Shown piece after piece: positions 1 through 5,177 of a stretch of DNA of 9,370 nucleotides. Source of the DNA: JACVRW01 sp035705985 (GTDB taxonomy: Bacteria > Actinomycetota > Thermoleophilia > Solirubrobacterales > Thermoleophilaceae); contig DASSVP010000109.1 of assembly GCA_035705985.1 (NCBI GenBank), positions 1 to 9,370 on the forward strand, read 5' to 3'. Both the position numbers and the translations under genes were made by a program. The notes under the pieces were generated by a model that worked only from the letters and a program-made list of their open reading frames with translations, was not told the origin of the DNA and did no database searches. Position 1 is the stretch's first letter. The number at the start of each line of letters is the position of its first letter.

Positions 1-106
1 CCGCGAGCCGCAGCGCGTTCAACGAAAGCGGATATTGGTCCGGCGTCGTCCGCTCTTTCTCGAGCAGACACCCCAGCACGCGCAGCTGGACCGGGTCGAG
101 GCGCAC
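1..106 (-). CDS. YceH/DUF480 family protein, N-terminal fragment
   Basis: This is the first 35 codons of a gene that continues past the left edge. The translation reads about MRLDPVQLRVLGCLLEKE, then TTPDQYPLSLNALRLA. It matches the conserved N-terminus of the YceH/DUF480 family (the 'RVLG-LLEKE-TTP-YPLSLNAL' pattern), a winged-helix-containing family of poorly known function. I chose GTG at 106 because the family usually starts a few residues before the RVLG motif and because a TACCGT box lies six bases upstream. A TTG at 121 in the same frame is an alternative, and an in-frame TGA lies just before it. There is no Shine-Dalgarno sequence in front of either. The family call is good; the start is uncertain and no specific role can be read from a fragment. 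Confidence 0.8.
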   Translation of the reverse strand, partial: MRLDPVQLRVLGCLLEKERTTPDQYPLSLNALRLA

Positions 107-112
107 GCGGTC

Positions 113-118
113 ACGGTA
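113..118 (-). promoter_or_regulatory. Possible leaderless -10 box for the DUF480 gene
   Basis: On the minus strand TACCGT is followed by six bases and then the GTG at 106. TANNNT placed six to seven bases before a start codon is the usual arrangement of leaderless actinobacterial transcripts. No Shine-Dalgarno sequence is present, which agrees with this. No good -35 hexamer is visible, so this rests on one hexamer and its spacing. Confidence 0.35.
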
Positions 119-169
119 CAACGAGCCGAAATTTCACGAACCGCGGAGACGAAGGAGTGGGCAGAACCA

Positions 170-184
170 GACATTGCGCAAACC
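170..184 (+). repeat. 15-base inverted repeat, left copy (partner 8862-8876)
   Basis: GACATTGCGCAAACC here is the exact reverse complement of GGTTTGCGCAATGTC at 8862-8876, inside the 3' end of the serine recombinase gene. The match stops sharply on both sides. A chance 15-base match between strands in a GC-rich window of this size is unlikely but not excluded. This copy lies in the gap between the DUF480 gene and the sigma-factor operon. Confidence 0.6.
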
Positions 185-220
185 AACCGGTCGTCTTCGG
201 CGGCCCGATAGCACTCGTTT

Positions 221-248
221 GACGTTGCGATTGAACGTGCGCAGCGTC
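221..248 (-). terminator. Hairpin after the anti-sigma-like gene
   Basis: GACGTTGCG (221-229) and CGCAGCGTC (240-248) pair over nine positions with one G-U, around a ten-base loop. On the minus strand the hairpin begins in the TAG stop codon of the 248-733 gene, where the transcript of that operon should end. No T-run follows. Terminators with weak or missing T-runs are common in high-GC bacteria, so the call is moderate. Confidence 0.45.
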
Positions 249-733
249 TAGCGACCCGGTCCGGCGACCCTGCCAAGGTGCAACTTCCTGCAGAGGTCAG
301 GTCGTCCTGGGAATACCGCCGGCGATCCCGAGGGAAGCTTGCAGGCTTGGAGCCCTGCCGGCGCGAGTCTCCCAAGCTGCCCCTGCTCCCAGACGCGGCG
401 GCACGTTTCGATCGGGCTTCCATGCACAGCGACCTTCACGGCGCTCGCCCGCAAGTCCGCTCGCTGATAGCACCGGACAGTCGTTGCTCGCGTTGCCGGT
501 CTTGTGGCTAGGACCAAGATCGCAGCGGTCGCGGCAGCGATGCTCGAAATGGCGACAGCGACCGCGTAGGTACGCCGCCTCTGGCCGCCTCGCGAAATCG
601 ACCATCGCGACTTCTCGGAGCGGAGTATCTCTTCGAGTGTGCGCTGTGCTTTGGCTGTTAGCTGCGGGTCGAGATGTTCGGCGTCTGCCGGGTCCAGAGC
701 GCGCAGTTCATCGAATGGGTCGGGTGGCTCCAT
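248..733 (-). CDS. Single-pass membrane protein, probable anti-sigma partner of the ECF sigma factor
   Basis: 161 residues. Residues 1-54 are hydrophilic and acidic at the start (MEPPDPFDELRALDPAD), with an arginine-rich stop-transfer patch at 48-54. Residues 55-77 form one clear membrane helix. Residues 78-161 would lie outside the cell and hold four cysteines (88, 111, 131, 148), enough for two disulfides. The gene follows the ECF sigma gene by 50 bases on the same strand, the classical place of an anti-sigma factor, and the cytoplasmic tail would be the sigma-binding part. The zinc anti-sigma motif (HxxxCxxC) is absent, so it is not the standard ZAS type. The purine-rich AAGAGG directly abuts the ATG, which is too close for a normal ribosome site; no other start lies upstream before a TAG, so translation may depend on the sigma gene. 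The anti-sigma role is inferred from position and topology. Confidence 0.72.
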   Translation of the reverse strand: MEPPDPFDELRALDPADAEHLDPQLTAKAQRTLEEILRSEKSRWSISRGGQRRRTYAVAVAISSIAAATAAILVLATRPATRATTVRCYQRADLRASAVKVAVHGSPIETCRRVWEQGQLGRLAPAGLQACKLPSGSPAVFPGRPDLCRKLHLGRVAGPGR

Positions 734-783
734 CCTCTTAGTCCAAAGGTCCGCAGGTTGCCGCGTAACAAGCCGCTACTGCA

Positions 784-1311
784 TCAATGGCCGGATGCGA
801 CGATTTCTTTCTTGTAAACATCTGTCAACCGTTTTCGCGCCCGGTGGAGCCGGAGCGCGGCCGCATTCTCCGAGCAGTCGAGCACTTCTGCAATTTCCTT
901 AGTCGAAAGTTGTTCCCACGCTGCAAGCAGTAGCACCTCGCGATCATCGTCGCGGAGGCGGGCGAGCGCACGGAGGACCGCACGCGAGCTGTCGCGCAGG
1001 TTGTCGCCATCATCGGTTGTGAGATCGTTCCGATTCGCGTCGGCGAGTCTGGCGATGAGACGCAGGCGTCTGTCCTGGCTTCGTCTGTGGTTCGAGACGA
1101 CACGGCGACCGATCGCGTAGAGCCAGATTGGCACCTCTTCATTGACGGCAGGCGCGTTCTCGAAGCGCCTCCACGCCACCAGAAAGACTTCAGCGGCGAC
1201 ATCTTGGGCCTCCGAAGGGTCGCCTAATCGCCGTAGAGCGTAGGCGTAGACAAGGCGATAGTTTTCTTCGTAGACGCGTCGGAAACGCTGCTCGATGCGC
1301 GCCGTGTCCAT
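784..1311 (-). CDS. ECF-type RNA polymerase sigma factor
   Basis: 175 residues, the normal length for a group IV (ECF) sigma factor. Region 2 covers about residues 10-79 and includes the helix DPSEAQDVAAEVFLVAWRR (31-49) and PIWLYAIGRR (61-70), which contact core polymerase and the -10 element. A linker (80-112) leads to region 4 (about 115-162), with the helix-turn-helix LSTKEIAEVLDCSENAAALR that reads the -35 element. It should redirect polymerase to stress or envelope genes. The downstream membrane protein is its likely inhibitor. The start ATG has GGGAG only two bases before it, a short spacing, but the protein starts as family members do (MDTARIEQRFRRVYEENY). A candidate ECF promoter lies about 200 bases upstream. 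Class is certain; target genes are unknown. Confidence 0.95.
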   Translation of the reverse strand: MDTARIEQRFRRVYEENYRLVYAYALRRLGDPSEAQDVAAEVFLVAWRRFENAPAVNEEVPIWLYAIGRRVVSNHRRSQDRRLRLIARLADANRNDLTTDDGDNLRDSSRAVLRALARLRDDDREVLLLAAWEQLSTKEIAEVLDCSENAAALRLHRARKRLTDVYKKEIVASGH

Positions 1312-1323
1312 TGCTCCCGGTGC

Positions 1324-1481
1324 TCAGTTGTGGGCCGCCGGGGCAGCGCCCTTCGACCGGGCGGCGGGCGTCGGGTGCTCGTCCGCGTGGCCTCGGAGCT
1401 TGAACGTGAGGAGGCGCGCGATCTCGATGATCAACGGAGTGCCGACTCCGGGGTTCTGTTGTCGACGCGTTCTTCACTCAT
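1324..1481 (-). other. Possible small gene in the sigma-factor leader (two overlapping frames)
   Basis: An ATG at 1481 opens a 16-codon frame (MSEERVDNRTPESALR) ending in TGA at 1433-1431. The TGA overlaps a TTG at 1434-1432 as TTGA. From that TTG a 36-codon frame reads LIIEIARLLTFKLRG, then a polar tail ending AAPAAHN, and stops at 1326-1324, twelve bases before the sigma ATG. Joined by a -1 shift, the two frames give one plausible 52-residue protein with an amphipathic helix. This may be a coupled leader peptide, a frameshifted small gene, or chance. There is no clear ribosome site before the ATG; a GGAG lies 11 bases before the TTG. Confidence 0.25.
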
Positions 1482-1514
1482 GTGGAATGCGGAGGATCGG
1501 CGGCTGCAGAACGT

Positions 1515-1543
1515 ACTGACCCCTCTTCTTATGTCCGGTTCCC
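1515..1543 (-). promoter_or_regulatory. Candidate ECF-type promoter of the sigma operon
   Basis: On the minus strand GGGAACC (1543-1537) is followed after 16 bases by GTCAGT (1520-1515). GGAAC about 16-17 bases before a GTC-containing -10 is the usual shape of ECF promoters, and ECF operons are often autoregulated. Transcription would begin near 1508 and run into the sigma gene. The match is by eye; the specificity of this sigma factor is not known. Confidence 0.35.
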
Positions 1544-1761
1544 GGGAGTTCTTTCAGCGGAGTCGCGACCGACAGTCATTGAGCCGGGTACGTTGGCGCA
1601 CCCTCCGGCAAGTCACCTGAAAGGACTCGCCTGAGCCGGACATTGACGGTGTGAATGGCCGTCTCGGGGGACTCTATCGCTCTGTCGAGGTGCCGCCTTG
1701 GGACGGCCGTTGCGAGCGTCGCCGCGGCGTCGTGCGATGGCTCGGATCAACTGCGGCGGGT
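1544..1761. other. Intergenic region between divergent operons, no gene seen
   Basis: This stretch separates the leftward sigma operon from the rightward secreted-protein genes (the whole gap is 1312-1836). Open frames cross it on the plus strand but read as arginine- and glycine-rich low-quality protein with no motif, so I do not call a gene. A TTGACG at 1643-1648 has no acceptable -10 at the right distance. The plus-strand promoter must lie in this region but I could not place it. Confidence 0.5.
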
Positions 1762-1801
1762 GAGAGGGCGGCCGTCTGCTTCGGCACCGGCCGTTTCTCT
1801 C
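1762..1801 (+). promoter_or_regulatory. Long UUCG-capped hairpin in the 5' UTR
   Basis: GAGAG (1762-1766) pairs with CTCTC (1797-1801). Next, GG can form G-U pairs with the T-run at 1794-1796; CGGCCG (1769-1774) pairs with CGGCCG (1788-1793); and TGC-TTCG-GCA (1777-1786) closes it with a very stable UUCG tetraloop. An outer GGGT/ACCC (1758-1761 with 1811-1814) could extend it. It ends 21 bases before the AGGAGG of the next gene. No T-run follows, so an mRNA-stabilising or translation-control element is more likely than a terminator. Function is inferred. Confidence 0.5.
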
Positions 1802-1822
1802 GGAGACATGACCCTACTCGTC

Positions 1823-1828
1823 AGGAGG
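1823..1828 (+). promoter_or_regulatory. Strong ribosome binding site that fixes the GTG start at 1837
   Basis: A perfect AGGAGG lies eight bases before GTG 1837. The same frame is open back to 1651, but the upstream part has no protein character, whereas the residues after 1837 form a signal peptide. Confidence 0.8.
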
Positions 1829-1836
1829 TCGAGACC

Positions 1837-2421
1837 GTGTTGATCACGCACAGTCGCGCTCACGCCAGCATCAGTAGGAGGCGAGTCAATCTCGGGCGCA
1901 GATCCGCCGTTGTGCTCATCACGGCGATCATCGCTCTTGCTTTCGTCTCCGCCGCGCTCGCGAACGAGGTTGGCAACTATCAGTGGGACTCCAACCTCGG
2001 CACGAGGGCCACTGTCGCGGTGAACTCGATCTCTCCGAGCACGAACTGCATCGCCTCGGCGTCCTACGTGACGAGCACCGATTCGAACCGTCAGCTGCAG
2101 ATCGGGCAACTGCTTTGCGCCGCAGGCTACGGCGTCGACATGACGTGCAGTCTGAACAACAACTTCATCCTCTACGTCGAGCGCATCCCGGCGACAGGCT
2201 CGCCCGTCTGCTATCCGCATGGCAGTGCGAGCGGCAGCTACTTGCTCACTGTCGACGACTCCGCAGGGAATGGGACGTACTACACCTACGCCAGCGGCAC
2301 GCAGTACGAGGGCCAATCTGGCTACGACAACAACAAGTTCTTCTCCGAGGGCAGCGAGTACACGGGGTCATCCTGTTCCGGATGGAGCGCCAACACGAGC
2401 TTCTCCGGATGGCAGTACTAG
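1837..2421 (+). CDS. Secreted cysteine-containing protein, cut short by an in-frame TAG
   Basis: 194 residues from GTG. Residues 1-23 are basic (SRRRVNLGRR), 24-42 are hydrophobic, and a signal peptidase site is likely after A42 (SAALA, then NEVG). The mature part is rich in Ser, Thr, Tyr, Gly and Asn, in a beta-strand-like pattern, with five cysteines (71, 94, 104, 125, 180). An odd number is unusual for an exported protein. I recognise no enzyme motif; it looks like an uncharacterised actinobacterial secreted protein. The TAG at 2419-2421 follows SFSGWQY, and the same frame continues for 37 convincing codons (next entry), supplying a sixth cysteine. The original gene therefore probably ended at 2535, only 14 bases before the next gene. 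Either this is a nonsense mutation, a readthrough site, or a sequence error. Reading frame is sure; function unknown. Confidence 0.85.
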   Translation: MLITHSRAHASISRRRVNLGRRSAVVLITAIIALAFVSAALANEVGNYQWDSNLGTRATVAVNSISPSTNCIASASYVTSTDSNRQLQIGQLLCAAGYGVDMTCSLNNNFILYVERIPATGSPVCYPHGSASGSYLLTVDDSAGNGTYYTYASGTQYEGQSGYDNNKFFSEGSEYTGSSCSGWSANTSFSGWQY

Positions 2422-2535
2422 AACCTCTCACTGAATCAGTGGCTGTATGTCACGTCACCGGTTGGACCCTCGGCGCAGTGCTGGTCAGTGAGCTCGTACA
2501 ACGGAACCAGCCATTCCTTCACCGTCTCTCACTAG
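2422..2535 (+). pseudogene. In-frame coding continuation beyond the TAG of the secreted protein
   Basis: Read in the same frame as the gene that stops at 2419-2421, this gives 37 codons and then TAG at 2533-2535. The sequence includes NLSLNQWLYVTSPVG, a cysteine in SAQCWSV, and ends SFTVSH. It has the same aromatic, Ser/Thr-rich strand character as the upstream protein. The added cysteine makes six in total. The next gene's GGGAG starts at 2540, as expected if this were the true gene end. There is no independent start codon or ribosome site. I read it as the detached C-terminus of the secreted protein. Confidence 0.7.
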
Positions 2536-2549
2536 GACAGGGAGCGAAG

Positions 2550-3404
2550 ATGCATAGGACGCTCTGGATCAGACTCGCCGCTACCCTCACCGTCTGCGCA
2601 GCGGCCGCAGGGACCACCCTCTTGGCCACGGCATCGGGTGGCGCTTCCCCCGGCCCCAGTCCGATCGCGTTCGGAGCGATCGGAAAGAGCTCAAGTGGCG
2701 GAGGTGATCCCGCCGCAGTGCTGGCGAAAGCGGTTAGCCAGGTGCCGGACAACACGATCGCATCCGCCAGCATCACGAAGCCGCCGGCGGGAGTTGCGAA
2801 CCCCCACTTGCCCTGGCTTCACGTCGCTGTTCGCGTTTCCTCGCTTCAGAATGGCCTGGACGTCAGGCCGATGTGGATCGCCGACCTCGTCCAAGGCGAA
2901 CTCGCCGAGGGCATCGGCGCATCGGCCGATCTCCACGCCGGACTCGAGGGCTCGACCTTTGATGCTGTCCTGCCCGATGGTTCGGTCGTGCCCGACGAAA
3001 GCGGCGGAATGGGTGACGTCGCACGAGGCCAAGTATTCAGCACCGAATCGGCTCCCCAGGTGGCAGCGGAGATCACAGCAAAGCTGCAGGGTCTCGGGCT
3101 GAAGCCAGTGAGTGTTGGCGCCGTCGCGATTCCGGACGTCGCTCCGGAGGTCGTGGCAATTGCACCGGATCCGACAAGCGCCGCGAAAAATCTCGTGGAC
3201 ATCGAGAAGGCGCTTTTCGGCGATCCGGCGAAGTACCAAGGCTTCTACCTCGAACTTCAGAGTTCTGACGGTACGGCGTTCGTACGAGCATCTGCCGCAT
3301 TCCGAACCGGAGCTGGGCGCTTCTGGATCGACCAGCGTTACGCGAGCATCTCGAGCGAGAAGACCCTCGGCCGCATCAGCAACGATCGGCAGGGCGGTCG
3401 CTGA
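2550..3404 (+). CDS. Exported protein of unknown function
   Basis: 284 residues from the ATG at 2550, with GGGAG five bases upstream. The frame is open much further left, but that part is the shadow of the preceding gene. Residues 1-30 are a signal peptide (MHRTLWIRLAATLTVC, hydrophobic to about 27), with cleavage likely in the TASGGAS region. The cysteine at 16 is not in a proper lipobox (LTVC has V before C), so a lipoprotein is unlikely. A low-complexity Pro/Gly/Ser linker (28-53) follows. The rest (54-284) is a soluble alpha/beta-looking domain with patterns such as LPWLHVAVRV (88-97), LPDGSVVPDE (141-150) and FGDPAKYQGFYLEL (213-226). No catalytic motif or mature cysteine is seen. It probably shares a transcript with the 1837 gene and is followed by a terminator hairpin. 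Confidence 0.85.
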   Translation: MHRTLWIRLAATLTVCAAAAGTTLLATASGGASPGPSPIAFGAIGKSSSGGGDPAAVLAKAVSQVPDNTIASASITKPPAGVANPHLPWLHVAVRVSSLQNGLDVRPMWIADLVQGELAEGIGASADLHAGLEGSTFDAVLPDGSVVPDESGGMGDVARGQVFSTESAPQVAAEITAKLQGLGLKPVSVGAVAIPDVAPEVVAIAPDPTSAAKNLVDIEKALFGDPAKYQGFYLELQSSDGTAFVRASAAFRTGAGRFWIDQRYASISSEKTLGRISNDRQGGR

Positions 3405-3417
3405 CGATCGAACTTTA

Positions 3418-3449
3418 GGAGGGGAGGCGGCTACTCCTGCCTCCCCTCC
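3418..3449 (+). terminator. Perfect 11-bp hairpin terminator
   Basis: GGAGGGGAGGC (3418-3428) and GCCTCCCCTCC (3439-3449) are perfect complements, and two further loop pairs are possible (G-T, G-C). It begins 13 bases after the stop at 3404. There is no T-run after it, as often in high-GC genomes. It should end the 1837-3404 transcript. Confidence 0.7.
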
Positions 3450-3604
3450 GCTCGGCGCGCTGAACGACCGCTCATCGGTGGGCGATTACTCCAATTGCGA
3501 GACCTCTTACGGCGCGCGCCCGCTCGTCGCGCCGCGGCCTGCTAACGCTGAGCGGCGGTGGGAAGTCGACGGCAGTTGCACTTCTGGTTATGCGGCGCTA
3601 CCCG

Positions 3605-3634
3605 TTGACAACCTACCCCTCGGTTAACTAGCCT
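3605..3634 (+). promoter_or_regulatory. Housekeeping-type promoter for the second secreted-protein pair
   Basis: A perfect TTGACA (3605-3610) is followed after 18 bases by TAGCCT (3629-3634), which keeps the key T, A and final T of the -10 box. Transcription would start near 3641, about 30 bases before the ATG at 3671, and the G-rich ribosome site (3657-3662) lies between. The rest of the 3405-3670 gap shows no gene. Confidence 0.5.
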
Positions 3635-3670
3635 TGATGATCGTCCTCAACCCAAAGGGGGGTCAGCTAG

Positions 3671-4114
3671 ATGACGAGATGGAAGCTGCCGATCAGCCGG
3701 CGCGCCGCGCTGCTTGTCGCAGTCGCAGGGCTCGCCCTCGCGGTCTTCGTCCCGGCCGCGCTTGCGACAACGACGACATATTGGGGCTACAACAACCTGA
3801 CGGCGAGCAACCCGCCCGCGAACACCTGCTTCTCAGGTTCCGCCGCCGGCATTGCCTGCAGCGGCTGGAACTACTGGGACTACTCCGAGGCAGACTGGAC
3901 GAGTGGTCATAGCTCGTGGACGCTGGGGCTTCTGTGCCAGTCGGATGGCCTCATCCACGGGCGTCTGTTCTACGGGAACGAGACGTTCCAGACCTACGAC
4001 GTGCTCTGGTCGACCTTCTGCCCGACGCACTACAACCGCGACGCCGTCGCTCACGTCAATGGAGGGACCGAGACCTACAACTACCTCCAAGCGCGCGACG
4101 TCATCTACCCGTAA
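3671..4114 (+). CDS. Small secreted aromatic-rich protein
   Basis: 147 residues from ATG, with a run of six G about eight bases upstream as ribosome site. Residues 1-12 are basic, 13-30 strongly hydrophobic, and signal peptidase should cut after ALA at 30-32, leaving a mature start TTTTYWGYNNL. The mature 115 residues are very rich in Trp and Tyr and hold four cysteines (53, 63, 89, 117), enough for two disulfides. Patterns include YWGYNNL, CSGWNYWDYSEADW and NGGTETYNYL. No enzyme motif is seen, and I know it only as a type of uncharacterised secreted actinobacterial protein. It lies 23 bases before the next exported-protein gene and probably shares its transcript. The style resembles the 1837 product, but I cannot align the two convincingly. 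Confidence 0.87.
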   Translation: MTRWKLPISRRAALLVAVAGLALAVFVPAALATTTTYWGYNNLTASNPPANTCFSGSAAGIACSGWNYWDYSEADWTSGHSSWTLGLLCQSDGLIHGRLFYGNETFQTYDVLWSTFCPTHYNRDAVAHVNGGTETYNYLQARDVIYP

Positions 4115-4137
4115 CGGCGAAGGAGAGATCAGAGCTC

Positions 4138-4734
4138 ATGAAGAGACTCACATTCATCGCTGGCGGCTCCGCAGCTCTCATCGCCGCCGTCACACTCGGT
4201 GTCGTCATGGTCGCCGGCGGCGCGAGTGGGGCTACGCCTCCCGCCCCACCCGCGATCAGCTCCGGCGCCGGCATTGCTCGAGCCTCGCTCAACGCCGCCG
4301 ACCAGGCGACCCTGGGCCGAATCGGCGCGACCGGGACGATCACCAGGGTCGGCTCGCTCGCCGGGACCGCCTTCTACTCGATCATCGGAAGCGACGGTGG
4401 CCACTGCTACGCGTTCGGCTCCGAGGCTGCCGGCGGTCTCTCAGGCGGCTGCATGCCAGCCGACGCAACAGTCCCGGCGGTGCTCGACATGTCAACCGTC
4501 GTCATGAACCCGGTCGACGGCAGCTGGAAGCTCGATGCGCTGCAGGGAATCGCCGCAGACGGGATCGCCGCTGTTGGATTCCTCGACGGGGCCGGCGTTC
4601 TGCACACGACGCCCGTGATCGGCAACGTCTACCGACTCGCCGGCCGGTCGTTGGCCGGCGGCCCGTCGAGCCAGCTCGTAGGCCTCGATGCGAACGGAAA
4701 GCGCGTCTTCACGGAAGGACTCGGAACCCCCTAA
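4138..4734 (+). CDS. Exported protein of unknown function with one predicted disulfide
   Basis: 198 residues from the ATG at 4138, with AAGGAG about 12 bases upstream. A longer open frame to the left only shadows the previous gene. Residues 1-32 are a signal peptide or N-terminal anchor (MKRLTFIAGGSAALIAAVTLG), followed by a Pro/Ala linker. The mature domain reads as short beta strands: AGTAFYSIIGSDGGHCYAFG (75-94), CMPADATVPAVLDMSTVVMN (105-124), then LQGIAADGIAAVGFLDGAG and NVYRLAGRSLAGG. Two cysteines (90, 105) probably pair. The pattern 'GIAADGIAAV..LD..G' suggests a repeated beta-sandwich or propeller-like unit, but I do not recognise a named domain. It is the last gene of its transcript and is followed 19 bases later by a strong hairpin. 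Confidence 0.87.
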   Translation: MKRLTFIAGGSAALIAAVTLGVVMVAGGASGATPPAPPAISSGAGIARASLNAADQATLGRIGATGTITRVGSLAGTAFYSIIGSDGGHCYAFGSEAAGGLSGGCMPADATVPAVLDMSTVVMNPVDGSWKLDALQGIAADGIAAVGFLDGAGVLHTTPVIGNVYRLAGRSLAGGPSSQLVGLDANGKRVFTEGLGTP

Positions 4735-4753
4735 AGACAACCTCTCCGAGTAT

Positions 4754-4789
4754 TCCGGGCGGCGCGACCAGATGGTTGCGTCGCCCGGA
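4754..4789 (+). terminator. Long 16-bp hairpin terminator
   Basis: TCCGGGCGGCGCGACC (4754-4769) and GGTTGCGTCGCCCGGA (4774-4789) pair over 16 positions with two G-U pairs around the loop AGAT. It lies 19 bases after the stop at 4734 and ends the 3671-4734 transcript. No T-run follows. Confidence 0.75.
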
Positions 4790-4814
4790 TGCCTGCGACC
4801 GAATCCCGCGCTGT

Positions 4815-4840
4815 ACGGGTGGCCTACCGACGGGTAGACT
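4815..4840 (+). promoter_or_regulatory. Leaderless promoter and possible PadR operator
   Basis: TAGACT (4835-4840) lies ten bases before the ATG at 4851, so transcription would start about one to four bases before the codon. No Shine-Dalgarno sequence is present (CCCTTGTTA precedes the ATG). CTACC-GACG-GGTAG (4824-4837) is a perfect palindrome overlapping the -10 box, and ACGGGTGG (4815-4822) and ACGGGTAG (4830-4837) form a direct repeat. PadR proteins commonly repress their own gene, so this is a reasonable operator candidate. Confidence 0.4.
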
Positions 4841-4850
4841 GCCCTTGTTA

Positions 4851-5177
4851 ATGCCGGGTGAAGCGATCAAGGGCCACCTCGACCTGCTCCTGCTCACCCT
4901 GATCGAATCGGGCGCGACACACGGTTATGCGATTGCGGAGCGCTTACGTGGAGCTAGCGAGGGCACATTCGACCTCGCCGATGGCACCATCTACCCGGCG
5001 CTTCGCCGTCTCAGCGACAGCGGCCTGCTCACGAGCCGCTGGAGCGACGACGACGGCCGTCGACGGCGCCTCTACGCCCTGACCGCCAAAGGACGCCGCA
5101 GGCTTCGGCAAGAACGGGCGAACTGGGAAAGCTTCGAACGCGGCATGCGAGCCGTCCTCGAACTGGCGACGCGATGA
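4851..5177 (+). CDS. PadR family transcriptional regulator
   Basis: 108 residues, the usual size of a short (PadR-s2) repressor. The winged helix-turn-helix spans most of the protein: LLLLTLIESGATHGYAIAERL (12-32) is the typical PadR first half, DGTIYPALRRLSDSGLLTS (44-62) the recognition helix and turn, and GRRRRLYALTAKGRRRL (69-85) the wing and following helix. The short C-terminal helix (88-107) should dimerise. The protein binds DNA as a dimer and usually represses itself and the genes beside it. The gene is probably leaderless. Its TGA overlaps the ATG of the HAAS-like gene as ATGA, the standard PadR-HAAS arrangement, which suggests co-regulation of a membrane signalling partner. The inducer is unknown. 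Confidence 0.95.
   Translation: MPGEAIKGHLDLLLLTLIESGATHGYAIAERLRGASEGTFDLADGTIYPALRRLSDSGLLTSRWSDDDGRRRRLYALTAKGRRRLRQERANWESFERGMRAVLELATR

Noticed and set aside
19..423. 134-codon minus-strand open frame
   Set aside because: It overlaps the true DUF480 frame and the C-terminus of the anti-sigma-like gene in another frame; low-complexity Arg/Ser composition. Only its short VCAMS match is noted as a repeat.
1330..1620. 96-codon plus-strand open frame in the divergent gap
   Set aside because: No ribosome site, arginine-rich composition typical of GC-rich noncoding frames, and it overlaps the likely sigma promoter and leader.
1747..2316. 189-codon minus-strand open frame
   Set aside because: Antisense shadow of the secreted protein gene, which has a perfect ribosome site and signal peptide.
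2419..2421. TAG read as pyrrolysine or a recoded codon
   Set aside because: TAG also serves as an ordinary stop at 2533-2535 and at the end of the 248-733 gene, and no suppressor tRNA or pyrrolysine gene is in the window.
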